DNA of 64,000 nt. It comes from Megascapheus bottae. Its lineage: Eukaryota; Chordata; Mammalia; Rodentia; Geomyidae. A program made the translations under genes and the position numbers. How positions within the stretch are numbered: the stretch's first letter is position 1; each line of letters opens with the position of its first letter. Below the pieces are notes generated by a model, which had not been told where the DNA came from, ran no database searches, and was given only the letters and a program-made list of their open reading frames with translations. Location of the stretch: assembly GCA_024803745.1 (NCBI GenBank), contig JANJXV010000016.1:45263763-45327762 (forward strand), given 5' to 3'. Positions 1 to 10,407 of this stretch are shown here, in pieces.

Positions 1-833
1 ATGCTCACTGCCTAATCCAGAGCATCCGGGCCGACACCGTGGAGTCCAGGAAAGGCTATGGCAGTGCCATGGCGGGGCCCAGGTCAGGCTGGAGGACAGC
101 CAAGCTCCCAGCCAGCCTGACGATGCTGCCAGCCTGGCCGCCAGCACGGCAGGCCCAGCAGGCCGGAGACAGGCTGTGTCCCTGGGAACAGAAAAACAAC
201 TGCTTCCTGGTGGAGCCGGAGCACAGGTGCTGTCCACCTAGCCCCTCCACCTGGAAGGACGGCACGCGAGGAACCGCTGCCAGATGGCAAGTGGGTGCTC
301 AGGGTGGCAGGGAGCGGGGTGCGTGCGGTGGGCGTCCCGGGGGGCCAGCCTGCTGGAGGCCGGCTCTTCAGGACACATGCCCGGTGCCCACGCCGCATCC
401 TGCCCTGCTCCTACCACCAGATAAATATTTAATTGGTCCACACAATACCAGTTCTGCTGGGCTGCGCTGCTCATTCGTCTTTTCATCTGGGAGCTCATTT
501 CTTAGTTATATCGATCACTCATATCATATGATTTAGAATCGGCTCCTTTCTCCTGGTGATGCATTTTTAATGACGTGCTCTGGCCTCCTTTGTTCCAGCA
601 CGGTGTGGCTCACGCGGGAGGCTGGCTGCCCTCGGCCTTGGGAATAGGACAGACGCGAGCTTGAGGCAGACAGGGAGCCCATGGGGGCTATGTTGCTTTG
701 GCTTTTCCTCTTTTTGAGAGTTTTGAGACTAGGTCTGCAGATACCCATGTAATAACTGCAGTGTGGGGTTCTGCGGGGCAGCACCGCTGTAGGAACCACG
801 GTCCTGGGCGGCACCCATCCATGTCCTCTACAG
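1..833. other. single-copy sequence, no gene recognised
   Basis: The first 400 bases are GC-rich, with an open frame of 165 codons on the + strand (39-536). It shows no domain, no signal peptide and low-complexity Pro/Arg/Gly content, so I do not call it a gene. From about 418 to 600 the sequence turns AT-rich, with ATAAATATTTAATTG, ATCGATCACTCATATCATATG and TGATGCATTTTTAATGACG. This resembles the motif-dense islands elsewhere in the window and may be a conserved noncoding element, but nothing here proves function. Confidence 0.4.
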
Positions 834-2756
834 CAGGTCCAGAAGACCACGGAGCTGAGGGGACGTGTGCAGCCAGGTCCACGGAGCTGGAGGTGACGTG
901 TGCAGCCAGGTCCACGGAGCTGGAGGTGACGTGTGCAGCCCAGTGTCCAGAGCTGGAGACCACGTGTATAGCCAGGTCCTCAGAGCTGGAGACCACGTGC
1001 ACAGCCAGGTCCTCAGAGCTGGAGACCACGTGTACAGCCAGGTCCACGGAGCTGGAGATCACGTGTACAGCCCAGTGTCCAGAGCTGGAGACTATGTGTA
1101 CAACCAGGTCCACAGAGCTGGAGACCTCGTGTGCAGCCAGGGCCTCAGAGCTAGAGACCACGTGTACAGCCAGGTCCACGGAGCTGGAAACCATGTGTGC
1201 AGCCAGGTCCCTGGAGCTGCAGACCACATGTGCAGCCAGGTCCACGGAGCTGGAGATCACGTGTGCAGCCCAGTGTCCAGAGCTGGAGACTATGTGTACA
1301 ACCAGGTCCACAGAGCTGGAGACCACGTGTGCAGCCCAGTCCTCAGAGCTGGAGACCATGTGCAGCCAGGTCCTCAGAACTGTAGACCATGTGTGCAGCC
1401 AGGTCCTCAGAGCTGGAGACCACGTGTATAGCCAGGTCCTCAGAGCTGGAGACCTTGTGTGCAGCCCAGTGTCCAGAGCTGCAGACCACGTGTGCAGCCA
1501 GGTCCTCAGAGCTGGAAACCACATGTGCAGCCAGGTCCTCAGAGCTGGAGACCATGTGTGCAACCAGGTCCTCAGAGCTGGAGACCATGTGTGCAGCCAG
1601 GTCCTCAGAGCTGCAGACCACATGTGCAGCCAGGTCCACGGAGCTGGAGATCACATGTGCAGCCCAGTATCCAGAGCTGAAGACCACGTGTATATCCAGG
1701 CCCACAGAGCTGGAGACCACATGTGCACCCAGGTCCACAGAGCTGGAGACCACGTGTGCAGCCAGGTCCTCGGAGCTGGAGACCATCAGAGCTGGAGACC
1801 TCATGTGCAGCCAGGTCCTCAGAGCTGGAGACCTCGTGTGCAGCCAGGTCCTCAGAGCTGGAGACCTCGTGTGCAGCCAGGTCCTCCGAGCTGGAGACCA
1901 CGTGTGCAGCCAGGTCCTCAGGGCTGGAGATCTCGTGTGCAGCCAGGTCCTCAGAGCTGGAGACCTCACGTGTGCAGCCAGGTCCTCAGAGCTGGAGACC
2001 TCACATGTGCAGCCAGGTCCTCAGAGCTGGAGACCACGTGTGCAGCCAGGTCCTCAGAGCTGGAGACCATGTGTGCAGCCAGTTCCATGGAGCTGGAGAC
2101 CTCGTGTGCAGCCAGGGCCTCAGAGCTGGAGACCATGTGTGCAGCCAGGTCCTCAGAGCTGGAGACCACGTGTGCAACCAGGTCCTCAGAGCTGGAGACC
2201 TCGTGTGCAGCCAGGGCCTCAGAGCTGGAGACCACGTGTGCAGCCAGGTCCTCAGAGCTGGAGACCTCACGTGTGCAACCAGGTCCTCAGAGCTGGAGAC
2301 CTCACGTGTGCAGCCAGGGCCTCAGAGCTGGAGACCTCGTGTGCAGCCAGTTCCATGGAGCTGGAGACCTCGTGTGCAGCCAGGGCCTCAGAGCTGGAGA
2401 CCACGTGTGCAGCCAGGTCCTCAGAGCTGTAGACCACGTGTGCAACCAGGTCCTCAGAGCTGGAGACCTCGTGTGCAGCCAGGTCCTCAGAGCTGGAGAC
2501 CTCGTGTGCAGCCAGGGCCTCAGAGCTGGAGACCACGTGTGCAGCCAGGTCCTCAGAGCTGGAGACCTCACGTGTGCAGCCAGGGCCTCAGAGCTGGAGA
2601 CCTCACGTGTGCAGCCAGGGCCTCAGAGCTGGAGACCTAGTATGCAGCCAGGGCCTCAGAGCTGGAGACCTAGTGTGCAGCCAGGGCCTCAGAGCTGGAG
2701 ACCTAGTGTGCAGCCAGGGCCTCAGAGCTGGAGACCTCGTGTGCAGCCAGCCACAG
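834..2756. repeat. 33-bp minisatellite, about 58 units, E-box bearing
   Basis: Tandem array with a 33-bp unit built from GTGTGCAGCCAGGTCCTCAG followed by AGCTGGAGACCAC. Variants include 35-bp units (GACCTCACGTG in place of GACCACGTG) and one short partial unit near 1780-1800. Because 33 is 11 codons and units lack stops, long frames are open on both strands: 689 codons on + from 698, and repeated frames of about 89-311 codons on -. Peptides are 11-residue repeats such as CSQVLRAGDHV. The 35-bp units shift frame without any selection against it, which argues against coding. Many units contain the palindromic E-box CACGTG. The last four units decay to CCTAGTGTG or CCTCGTGTG. Confidence 0.95.
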
Positions 2757-2924
2757 GTCACGAATGAAAGTTTACCCACGTGCTGCTGCCACCTTGTCCC
2801 CGCTGTCTGCTCCCTGGGCAGTATCATCAGGATCTCACACCGCTGCCATCTTACTGAGTATAAAATGATAGCTCGGTGCTGTTTTAATGTAGATTCCTCT
2901 TATTAAGAGCAAAGCCAATAGGAA

Positions 2925-3075
2925 AGTGGAGAAAACAAGTTGCGGGGAAGGGATGGGGAAAGGGAAATGGGGAAAAAACATGAGGGGCTATCAATGTTTT
3001 TGAAGTAATGCACCTTCTATCTGGTGAGTATCATGTAATCATCTATTAATTGCAATAAAAATATATTTAAAAAAG
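2925..3075 (+). mobile_element. LINE-1 3' end fragment
   Basis: A purine-rich stretch (GGGGAAGGGATGGGGAAAGG) is followed by TATCAATG, GAAGTAATGCACCTTCTATC and an A-rich tail ending ATATATTTAAAAAAG. The same 3' block recurs at about 32165-32335, where it is attached to recognisable L1 ORF2 sequence. This copy is therefore a severely 5'-truncated L1 3' untranslated region on the + strand. I see no clear target-site duplication. Confidence 0.7.
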
Positions 3076-3664
3076 AATGAAGCCAGGATTCTTCCTGCCG
3101 CAGAGCAATTTGTAATTTTTCATAAAATCTTTCACAGCGTATGCCTCTTATTCCACTCAGTTACGAGTCTTTTCTTCTTGGTTTTTAGGAGCTCTTTAAA
3201 TTTTAAGGAAAGCTTTTTCTATGTGATCAATTATACATATCTTCGCAAGTGACTCCTTTGCCATTTGGTCAAGCGAAAAGGAAACATCGTACATCTGAAT
3301 GTATCAGTTTCTGTATGTTGGTTCGTGCCACGCTTTAAGATCTTCTCGAGGTGAAGAATATCTTTTAATGGCCCTTGTGGTCTCTCCCAGTACTTTGCAG
3401 GCTTCCTTGCCTGCTCAACGACTGGATGCCCCTGGAACTCACGGGCACACTGGAAATGAATGGTGGGCTTGGGCTGTTTTCCAGGCTTCCCGCAGCTTCC
3501 CTCTGGTATGGATTTCTCCGGGCGGCCCCCACCAATCTCTGTGGTTCCGTGTATTCTGTGTGTCCTTACTACTGTGGGCAGTGGTCCTTCTGGATCTCAG
3601 CACTCTGTACTTCCAAGAGGACCCGGTCAGACGTCAGCTGAGGGTCCTGAGGCGCTGGGCGTTC
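3076..3664. other. single-copy spacer, no gene recognised
   Basis: AT-rich to about 3370, then GC-richer. Overlapping open frames of 72-153 codons (3299-3760) run into the next minisatellite and share no recognisable domain. No splice-flanked exon or RNA gene is visible. Confidence 0.4.
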
Positions 3665-6600
3665 AGGCACAGGGGTGAGCTCAGGTCTGGGGTCTTGGGG
3701 TGCTCAGGCACTGTGGTGAGCTCAGGTCTGGGGTCTCGGGGTGCTCAGGTGAGGTGGTGAGCTCAGGTCTGGGGTCTTGGGGTGCTCAGGTGTGGTGGTG
3801 AGCTCAGGTCTGGGGTATTGGGGTGCTCAGGTGTGGTGGTGAGTTCAGGTCTGGGGTCTTGGGGTGCTCAGGTGTGGTGGTGAGCTCAGGTCTGGGGTCT
3901 TGGGGTGCTCAGGTGTGGTGAGCTCAGGTCTGGAGTTTTGGGGTGCTCAGGTGTGGTGGTGAGTTCAGGTCTGGGGTCTTGGGGTGCTCAGGTGCGGTGG
4001 TGAGCTCAGGTCTGGGGTCTTGGGGCGCTCAGGCACTGTGGTGAGCTCAGGTCTGGGGTCTCGGGGTGCTCAGGTGCGGTGGTGAGCTCAGGTCTGGGGT
4101 CTTGGGGTGCTCAGGTGCGGTGGTGAGCTCAGGTCTGAGGTTTTGGGGTGCTCAGGTGTGGTGGTGAGTTCAGGTCTGGGGTCTTGGGGTGCTCAGGTGT
4201 GGTGGTGAGCTCAGGTCTGGGGTTTTGGGGTGCTCAGGCACTGTGGTGAGCTCAGGTCTGGGGTCTTGGGGTGCTCAGGTGTGGTGGTGAGCTCAGGTCT
4301 GGGGTTTTGGGGTGCTCAGGTGTGGTGGTGAGTTCAGGTCTGGGGTCTTGGGGTGCTCAGGTGCGGTGGTGAGCTCAGGTCTGGGGTTTTGGGGTTCTCA
4401 GGCACTGTGGTGAGCTCAGGTCTGGGGTCTTGGGGCACTCAGGCACTGTGGTGAGCTCAGGTCTGGGGTCTTGGGGTGCTCAGGTGTGGTGGTGAGCTCA
4501 GGTCTGGGGTCTTGGGGTGCTCAGGCACTGTGGTGAGCTCAGGTCTGGGATTTTGGGGTGCTCAGGCACTGTGGTGAGCTCAGGTCTGGGGTCTTGGGGT
4601 GCTCAGGTGTGGTGGTGAGCTCAGGTCTGGGGTTTTGGGGTGCTCAGGTGTGGTGGTGAGTTCAGGTCTGGGGTCTTGGGGTGCTCAGGTGCGGTGGTGA
4701 GCTCAGGTCTGGGGTTTTGGGGTTCTCAGGCACTGTGGTGAGCTCAGGTCTGGGGTCTTGGGGCACTCAGGCACTGTGGTGAGCTCAGGTCTGGGGTCTT
4801 GGGGTGCTCAGGCACGGTGGTGAGCTCAGGCCTGGGATCGTGGGATGCTCAGGTGTGGTGGTGAGCTCAGGTCTGGGGTCTTGGGGCGCTCAGGCACTGT
4901 GGTGAGCTCAGGTCTGGGATTTTGGGGTGCTCAGGCACTGTGGTGAGCTCAGGTCTGGGGTCTTGGGGTGCTCAGGTGTGGTGGTGAGCTCAGGTCTGGG
5001 GTCTTGGGGCGCTCAGGCACTGTGGTGAGCTCAGGTCTGGGGTCTTGGGGTGCTCAGGTGTGGTGGTGAGCTCAGGTCTGGGGTCTTGGGGTGCTCAGGC
5101 ACTGTGGTGAGCTCAGGTCTGGGGTCTCGGGGTGCTCAGGTGCGGTGGTGAGCTCAGGTCTGGGGTTTTAGGGTGCTCAGACACTGTGGTGAGCTCAGGT
5201 CTGGGGTTTTGGGGTGCTCAGGTGTGGTGGTGAGCTCAGGTCTGGGGTCTTGGGGTGCTCAGGCGCGGTGGTGAGCTCAGGTCTGGGGTCTTGGCGTGGT
5301 CAGGTGTGGTGGTGAGCTCAGGTCTGGGGTCTTGGGGTGGTCAGGTGTGGTGGTGAGCTCAGGCCTGGGATCGTGGGGCGCTCAGGCACTGTGGTGAGCT
5401 CAGGTCTGGGGTCTTGGGGTGCTCAGGCACTGTGGTGAGCTCGTCTGGGGTCTTGGGGCGCTCAGGCACTGTGGTGAGCTCAGGTCTGGGGTCTTGGGGT
5501 GGTCAGGTGTGGTGGTGAGCTCAGGTCTGGGGTCTTGGGGTGGTCAGGTGTGGTGGTGAGCTCAGGTCTGGGGTCTTGGGGTGGTCAGGTGTGGTGGTGA
5601 GCTCAGGTCTGGGGTCTTGGGGCGCTCAGGCACTGTGGTGAGCTCAGGTCTGAGGTCTTGGGGTGCTCAGGTGTGGTGGTGAGCTCAGGCCTGGGATCGT
5701 GGGGCACTCAGGCACTGTGGTGAGCTCAGGTCTGGTGTTTTGGGGTGCTCAGGTGCGGTGGTGAGCTCAGGTCTGGGATTTTGGGGTGCTCAGGTGTGGT
5801 GGTGAGCTCAGGTCTGAGGTCTTGGGGTGCTCAGGTGTGGTGGTGAGCTCAGGCCTGGGATCGTGGGGCGCTCAGGCACTGTGGTGAGCTCAGATCTGGG
5901 GTCTTGGGGTGCTCAGGCACTGTGGTGAGCTCGTCTGGGGTCTTGGGGTGCTCAGGCACTGTGGTGAGCTCAGGTCTTGGGTTTTGGGGTGCTCAGGCAC
6001 TGTTGTGAGCTCAGGTCTGGGGTCTTGGGGCGCTCAGGCACTGTGGTGAGCTCAGGTCTGGGATTTTGGGGTGCTCAGGCACTGTGGTGAGCTCAGGTCT
6101 GGGGTCTTGGGGCGCTCAGGTGTGGTGGTGAGCTCAGGTCTGGGGTCTTGGGGCGCTCAGGTGTGGTGGTGAGCTCAGGTCTGGGGTCTTGGGGCGCTCA
6201 GGTGTGGTGGTGAGCTCAGGTCTGGGGTCTTGGGGTGCTCAGGTGTGGTGGTGAGCTCAGGTCTGGGGTCTTGGGGTGCTCAGGTGTGGTGGTGAGCTCA
6301 GGTCTGGGGTCTTGGGGTGCTCAGGTGTGGTGGTGAGCTCAGGTCTGGGGTCTTGGGGTGCTCAGGTGTGGTGGTGAGCTCAGGTCTGGGGTCTTGGGGT
6401 GCTCAGGTGTGGTGGTGAGCTCAGGTCTGGGGTCTTGGGGTGCTCAGGTGTGGTGGTGAGCTCAGGTCTGGGGTCTTGGGGTGCTCAGGTGTGGTGGTGA
6501 GCTCAGGTCTGGGGTTGGGGTGCTCAGGTGTGGTGGTGAGCTCAGGTCTGGGGTCTTGGGGTGCTCAGGTGTGGTGGTGAGCTCAGGCCTGGGATCGTGG

Positions 6601-7395
6601 GGTGCTCAGGTGTGGTGGTGAGCTCAGGTCTGGGGTCTTGGGGCGCTCAGGCACTGTGGTGAGCTCAGGTCTGGGATTTTGGGGTGCTCAGGCACTGTGG
6701 TGAGCTCAGGTCTTGGGTCTTGGGGTGCTCAGGTGCGGTGGTGAGCTCAGGTCTGGGGTCTTGGGGTGCTCAGGCACTGTGGTGAGCTAAGGTCTGGGGT
6801 CTCAGGGTGCTCAGGTGCGGTGGTGAGCTCAGGTCTGGGGTTTTAGGGTGCTCAGAAACTGTGGTGAGCTCAGGTCTGGGGTCTTGGGGTGCTCAGGTGT
6901 GGTGGTGAGCTCAGGTCTGGGGTCTTGGGGTGCTCAGGCACTGTGGTGAGCTCAGGTATGGGGTCTTGGGGTGCTCAGGTGTGGTGGTGAGCTCAGGTCT
7001 GGGGTCTTGGGGTGCTCAGGCACTGTGGTGAGCTCAGGTCTGGGGTCTTGGGGTGCTCAGGTGTGGTGGTGAGCTCAGGTCTGGGGTCTTGGGGTGCTCA
7101 GGTGTGGTGGTGAGCTCAGGTCTGGGGTCTTGGGGTGCTCAGGTGTGGTGGTGAGCTCAGGTCTGGGGTCTTGGGGCGCTCAGGCACTGTGGTGAGCTCA
7201 GGTCTGGGGTCTTGGGGTGCTCAGGTGTGGTGGTGAGCTCAGGCCTGGGATCGTGGGGTACTCAGGCACTGTGGTGAGCTCAGGTCTGGGGTTTTAGGGT
7301 GCTCAGGTGTGGTGGTGAGCTCAGGTCTGGGGTCTTGGTGTGGTCAGGTGTGGTGGTGAGCTCAGGCCTGGGATCGTGGGGCACTCAGGCCCAGG
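3665..7395. repeat. 41-bp minisatellite, about 91 units
   Basis: G-rich tandem array of 41-bp units built from GTGGTGAGCTCAGGTCTGGG and GTCTTGGGGTGCTCAGG. The main variable part alternates between GTGTGGTGG, GCGGTGG and CACTGTGG; a rarer class carries GCCTGGGATCGTGGGG. Nearly every unit has the 8-bp palindrome TGAGCTCA. The period is not a multiple of three and no long frame crosses the array. Units from about 6110 to 6600 are almost identical (GTGTGG type), indicating recent local homogenisation. A 2-bp deletion variant, GAGCTCGTCTGG, occurs twice, at about 5437 and 5927, in the same local unit order. Confidence 0.95.
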
Positions 7396-7798
7396 CCAAG
7401 TGCTTCCCGTGCAGGCAGCTCTGTTTCCAGAAGAGACTCTGCTCATAAGCCATTCCCTATCAGCTCGTCCCCTGTGACCAGCGCTCATGGAACCCTCTGG
7501 AAACTCCACTGGCCCTGGTTTCCCAGGCACCTCCTGCTCTCCCTCAAAGGCCTCTGAAGGTGTGAAGTTCTTAAGAACTTCAATGGCCCTCGAGCCGTAT
7601 CGTTTCGATTTTCCTTTATGAAATAAAAACAGTAGTGCTAACAACTGGGCAAATAGTAAAAGTACGGCATGAAGTCTCCTTTGAAAAAATATTTCCATAT
7701 TCTATGTAAATTTTCTGTTTTGTTAAATTGTTAAGTTGCAATATTCCTATTTTGCCATGTAGCAAGGAACACAATTTTAAGTTGCTGTTTATTACAAC
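7396..7798. other. single-copy spacer upstream of the L1 insertion
   Basis: Unique sequence that begins at the array edge (CTCAGGCCCAGGCCAAGTGC) and becomes AT-rich after 7600. Minus-strand open frames of 125 and 72 codons show no recognisable family. Its 3' end supplies the target site for the L1 insertion that follows. Confidence 0.4.
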
Positions 7799-8644
7799 AA
7801 AAATCAGGGATATTAAGATTTTGAACTCAGACAATGACAGATGCTGGCGGGGTTGTGGAGAAAAAGGAACCCTACTACACTGCTGGTGGGATTGTAAACT
7901 AGTTCAGCCACTCTGGAAAGCAGTGTGGAGGTTCCTTAAAGAACTGAAAATAGACCTTCCCTACGATGCCGCCATACCACTTCTGGGCATCTATCCTGAA
8001 CATCATAACCCAAGATATGATAAGGACACCTGCTCAGCTATGTTTATCTCTGCACTATTCACATAGCCAGGGGATGGAAACAATCCAGATGCCCTACTTC
8101 TGATGAATAGATACAGAAAATGTGGTATATATATATGTATATATATATATGAATAGATACAGAAAATGTGGTATATATACACAATGGAATTCTACATAGC
8201 CAACAGACAAGATAAAATAATGGCATTCGCAGGGAAGTGGATGAATCTAGAGCGAATCATATTGAGTGAGATTAGTCAAGACCAAAAGAACAAAAGGCGC
8301 ATGGTATCCTTAATATGTGTCTATTAGATCCAAACAGCACAAGGGCAAGGACTCAATATTTGTGTACCCAATGCTATGGACATGGTACTAGAAATATAAA
8401 CATAACTACATAGACATAAAAATCTATTACTCTCTAGACATAATGTTTTATTACATAGATTAATATGTATCTATGATATACAAACCCTCAGCCTAATTTT
8501 GATTGTGTTCTAAAAATCTAAGTGCGAGTGATTGTATATAGAGATTCCCTTCTTGAATACTTGTTTGTTAAACACGTCATTTGAAATACGATGTAAACAT
8601 CAATGTTAATAAATTCATTTAAAAATCAGGGATATTAAGATTTT
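7799..8644 (+). mobile_element. 5'-truncated LINE-1 with 24-bp target-site duplication
   Basis: The insertion body spans about 7823-8620 and is flanked by identical 24-bp direct repeats (7799-7822 and 8621-8644) beginning AAAAATCAGGGATATT. This is the hallmark of target-primed reverse transcription; some leading A residues of the downstream copy may belong to the tail. The element holds the C-terminal part of ORF2 and the 3' untranslated region, ending in an AATAAATTCATTT tail. It contains a local tandem duplication: GAATAGATACAGAAAATG at 8105 is repeated at 8151 around a TA-rich run. The mismatch-free duplication suggests a fairly recent insertion. Confidence 0.92.
7823..8066 (+). pseudogene. 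L1 ORF2 C-terminal fragment (reverse transcriptase-endonuclease protein)
   Basis: The + frame reads CWRGCGEKGTLLHCWWDCKL, then LKELKIDLPYD and AIPLLGIYP, and ends KDTCSAMFISALFT before a stop at 8066. This is the conserved cysteine-rich C-terminal region of mammalian L1 ORF2p, which contributes to RNA binding and retrotransposition. The endonuclease and reverse transcriptase domains are absent through 5' truncation. The open frame continues upstream into host flank (from 7728), so the apparent N-terminus of that ORF is not L1. Homology resumes in DNA beyond the stop, so the copy is broken and cannot move on its own. Confidence 0.9.
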
Positions 8645-8814
8645 AGTAGGAATGCCAATAAAACAAAATTTATTTCAAGGAAAACTATCTTGAATAGCTA
8701 GGATTATGGGCACAAGCCAGCAGCACCCAGCAAGTCTTTCACTCTTGTTTCTTAGGTTCTTACTTTAGAAACTGAGTTTGCTTAATGTTACTTTTTATTT
8801 AAGTTATTTTTTTC

Positions 8815-9300
8815 TATTTGCATAGATTTTTAAAAATTTTTATTATCTGCAAATAAGTGTACAATTGTACAATAAATTGCCACCTATCAGGTAAGTTTAT
8901 GAAGTTTATTTTGTAGGCTATACCATGGACTGTTGTCTACATTTCCCCTCTCTTCTCTTTCTACCTCTTTTCCCTCAACTCCACCCCACTCCTTTTGAGT
9001 ACCCACTTTTGGTGTTCAATTTTGCTGAACTTTGATTTTGACTTTCGAAGGATTTTCACTATTTGCCATCTCCCTTGACCTACCATATTTCAGTTAAAAC
9101 ATTCATATACCTTGCATACCACCCAGTATATTTACTTATGAGTTTGCAAACTAAATGTAGAAACTGACATTTTTGTAGTTTTCACACTAGTTCAGCAACG
9201 GATGCTTTCTTCTAGTGAATTTTTAGAGCCCTCGTACACAGTAGCAGGACATGAAGTGCAGTTTTTCTTCCCAGGACATCTGCCACATCCCTGCATCAGA
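8815..9300 (-). mobile_element. probable older LINE-1 3' end, antisense
   Basis: Read on the - strand, the segment runs from a polypurine stretch (reverse complement of CCCCTCTCTTCTCTTTCTAC at about 8945) through TTGTACAATTGTACACTTAT to an A-rich end near 8830. This is the usual layout of a rodent L1 3' untranslated region: purine tract, short unique part, A tail. The 5' limit is uncertain. No ORF2 similarity is visible, so the call rests on architecture and remembered similarity only. Confidence 0.5.
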
Positions 9301-9337
9301 ATTTTCAACTCAATTTCCTCCTTTAGAAAAATAAATA

Positions 9338-9585
9338 ATTTGCCAGGCTCCAGTGGCTCACACCTGTAATCCTAGCGACTCAGAAGGCTGTGATGCAAGC
9401 ATCACAGTTTGAATCCACCCCAGGAAGAGAAGCCCCTAAGACTTTTATCTCCAACTAACCAGGGAAAAGTGAGAAGTGGAGGTTTGGCTCCGGTGGGAAA
9501 GCAGCAGTTTAGGTGAAAAAAACTGAGGGAAGGGCTCAAGCTCTGAGGTCAAGCCCCGGGCCAGCACAAAAATAAACAAGCAAAC
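9338..9585 (+). mobile_element. composite SINE (B1/7SL-like left part, Geo-like right part)
   Basis: Starts GCCAGGCTCCAGTGGCTCAC then ACCTGTAATCCTAGCGACTC, the 7SL-derived Alu/B1 signature. It continues with CTTTTATCTCCAACTAACCA and GAGAAGTGGAGG, and ends in CTCAAGCTCTGAGGTCAAGC with an A-rich tail (CACAAAAATAAACAAGC). The right part matches the second monomer of the dimeric SINEs at 31507 and 37661 but is diverged. Possible short flanking repeats (AAAAATAAA) lie on both sides. RNA polymerase III box A/B-like bases are present but degraded. Confidence 0.8.
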
Positions 9586-10242
9586 CAACAAGGCAACATC
9601 TATCTAAAATTCCTTTTGCATCCTCCAGTGTAGATAACTACCGCCTTTAAAATATTGTGATAAAACTATGTAGCAGTTTCCATTCAAGTTAATTTCTTTG
9701 TATTACTCTACCTCCAAAGGAGTCAGAGTCTAAAAATAAGCCATGTCAGACCCCAAAGTGGTAAGTCAGATGGCCATTTGAACATCACCAGGGAACAAAC
9801 TCATGGATGATTTTCATTTAAATGTCAGCATTGCAATTGGTACAATTTTAAATTTCTTCCTGGAAATTGAAAACAATTTTCCCAGCTTCCCCGACTGGAG
9901 CAAAGCCTGTTGTGTTGAGTCGTGCGTCCAACAGGTTCTGGCATGAGCAGGGCAGGGGCGTCCGGGCCTGGGGTGCGGTCCTGGCCCACACCCACACTCG
10001 CCGTGTCTCTGGAGCCCTGGGCCCACCATCCCCACCACTTAGCCCCCTGATGCTCACATTCTGAGCCTGCACCTTCCACTAGGCCACCCCCGGGAAGCAA
10101 GCTGTCTCCCAGGCCTACCCGGCACTCGCAGGCCAGACCAGCAGGGTCGTGAGAGAAGCAAATAATTAATTGTCCCAGGTCACATTTTCTCAGCTAAAAT
10201 AAATTAAATTTGTTCTGACCGTTTTATTATGAGTATTAGGAG
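9586..10242. other. single-copy spacer
   Basis: Mixed-composition unique DNA. Several overlapping frames of 61-91 codons at 9814-10100 on both strands are shadows of each other, and none has a recognisable domain. The stretch 10155-10230 is AT-rich, with AAATAATTAATTGTCCC and AAATAAATTAAATTTG, a possible small homeodomain-site cluster. Confidence 0.35.
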
Positions 10243-10303
10243 CTCTGTGTGTGTGTGTGTGTCTGTGTGTGTGTGTGTGTCTGTGTGTGTGTGTGTGTGT
10301 GTG
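10243..10303. repeat. (GT)n microsatellite
   Basis: About 30 GT dinucleotides interrupted twice by CT. It directly abuts the 3' end of the minus-strand SINE that follows, so it is probably a degenerated SINE tail ((CA)n on the SINE strand). Confidence 0.9.
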
Positions 10304-10407
10304 ACTTGAACTCGGCCTGGGCGCTGTCCCTGAGCTCTTCAGCTCACGGGTAGATCTCAGCCTCCTGAGTAGCAAGGAATACAGGCGTGAGCCACTGCGC
10401 CTGGCTC
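10304..10407 (-). mobile_element. truncated B1/Geo composite SINE
   Basis: On the - strand it starts TGAGCCAGGCGCAGTGGCTC then ACGCCTGTATTCC and GAGGCTGAGATCTACC, the 7SL-type left monomer. It then jumps to GAGCTGAAGAGCTCAGGG and CCCAGGCCGAGTTCAAG, the 3' end of the Geo-like monomer. The middle of the composite is deleted. The tail side merges into the (GT)n tract. Confidence 0.85.

Noticed and set aside
698..2767. 689-codon + frame with 11-residue repeats as a VNTR-bearing mucin-like gene
   Set aside because: 35-bp units break the 33-bp phase, several frames and both strands are equally open, and the flanks show no exon or signal peptide.
834..7395. Immunoglobulin switch region, because of G-rich repeats with AGCT and GAGCT motifs
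   Set aside because: No constant-region or I-exon sequence is visible, unit lengths and sequences do not match known S regions, and unrelated arrays in the same window have no switch-like motifs.
3665..7395. Telomeric or interstitial telomere repeat
   Set aside because: No TTAGGG runs are present. The G-rich 41-bp unit is unrelated to telomere sequence.
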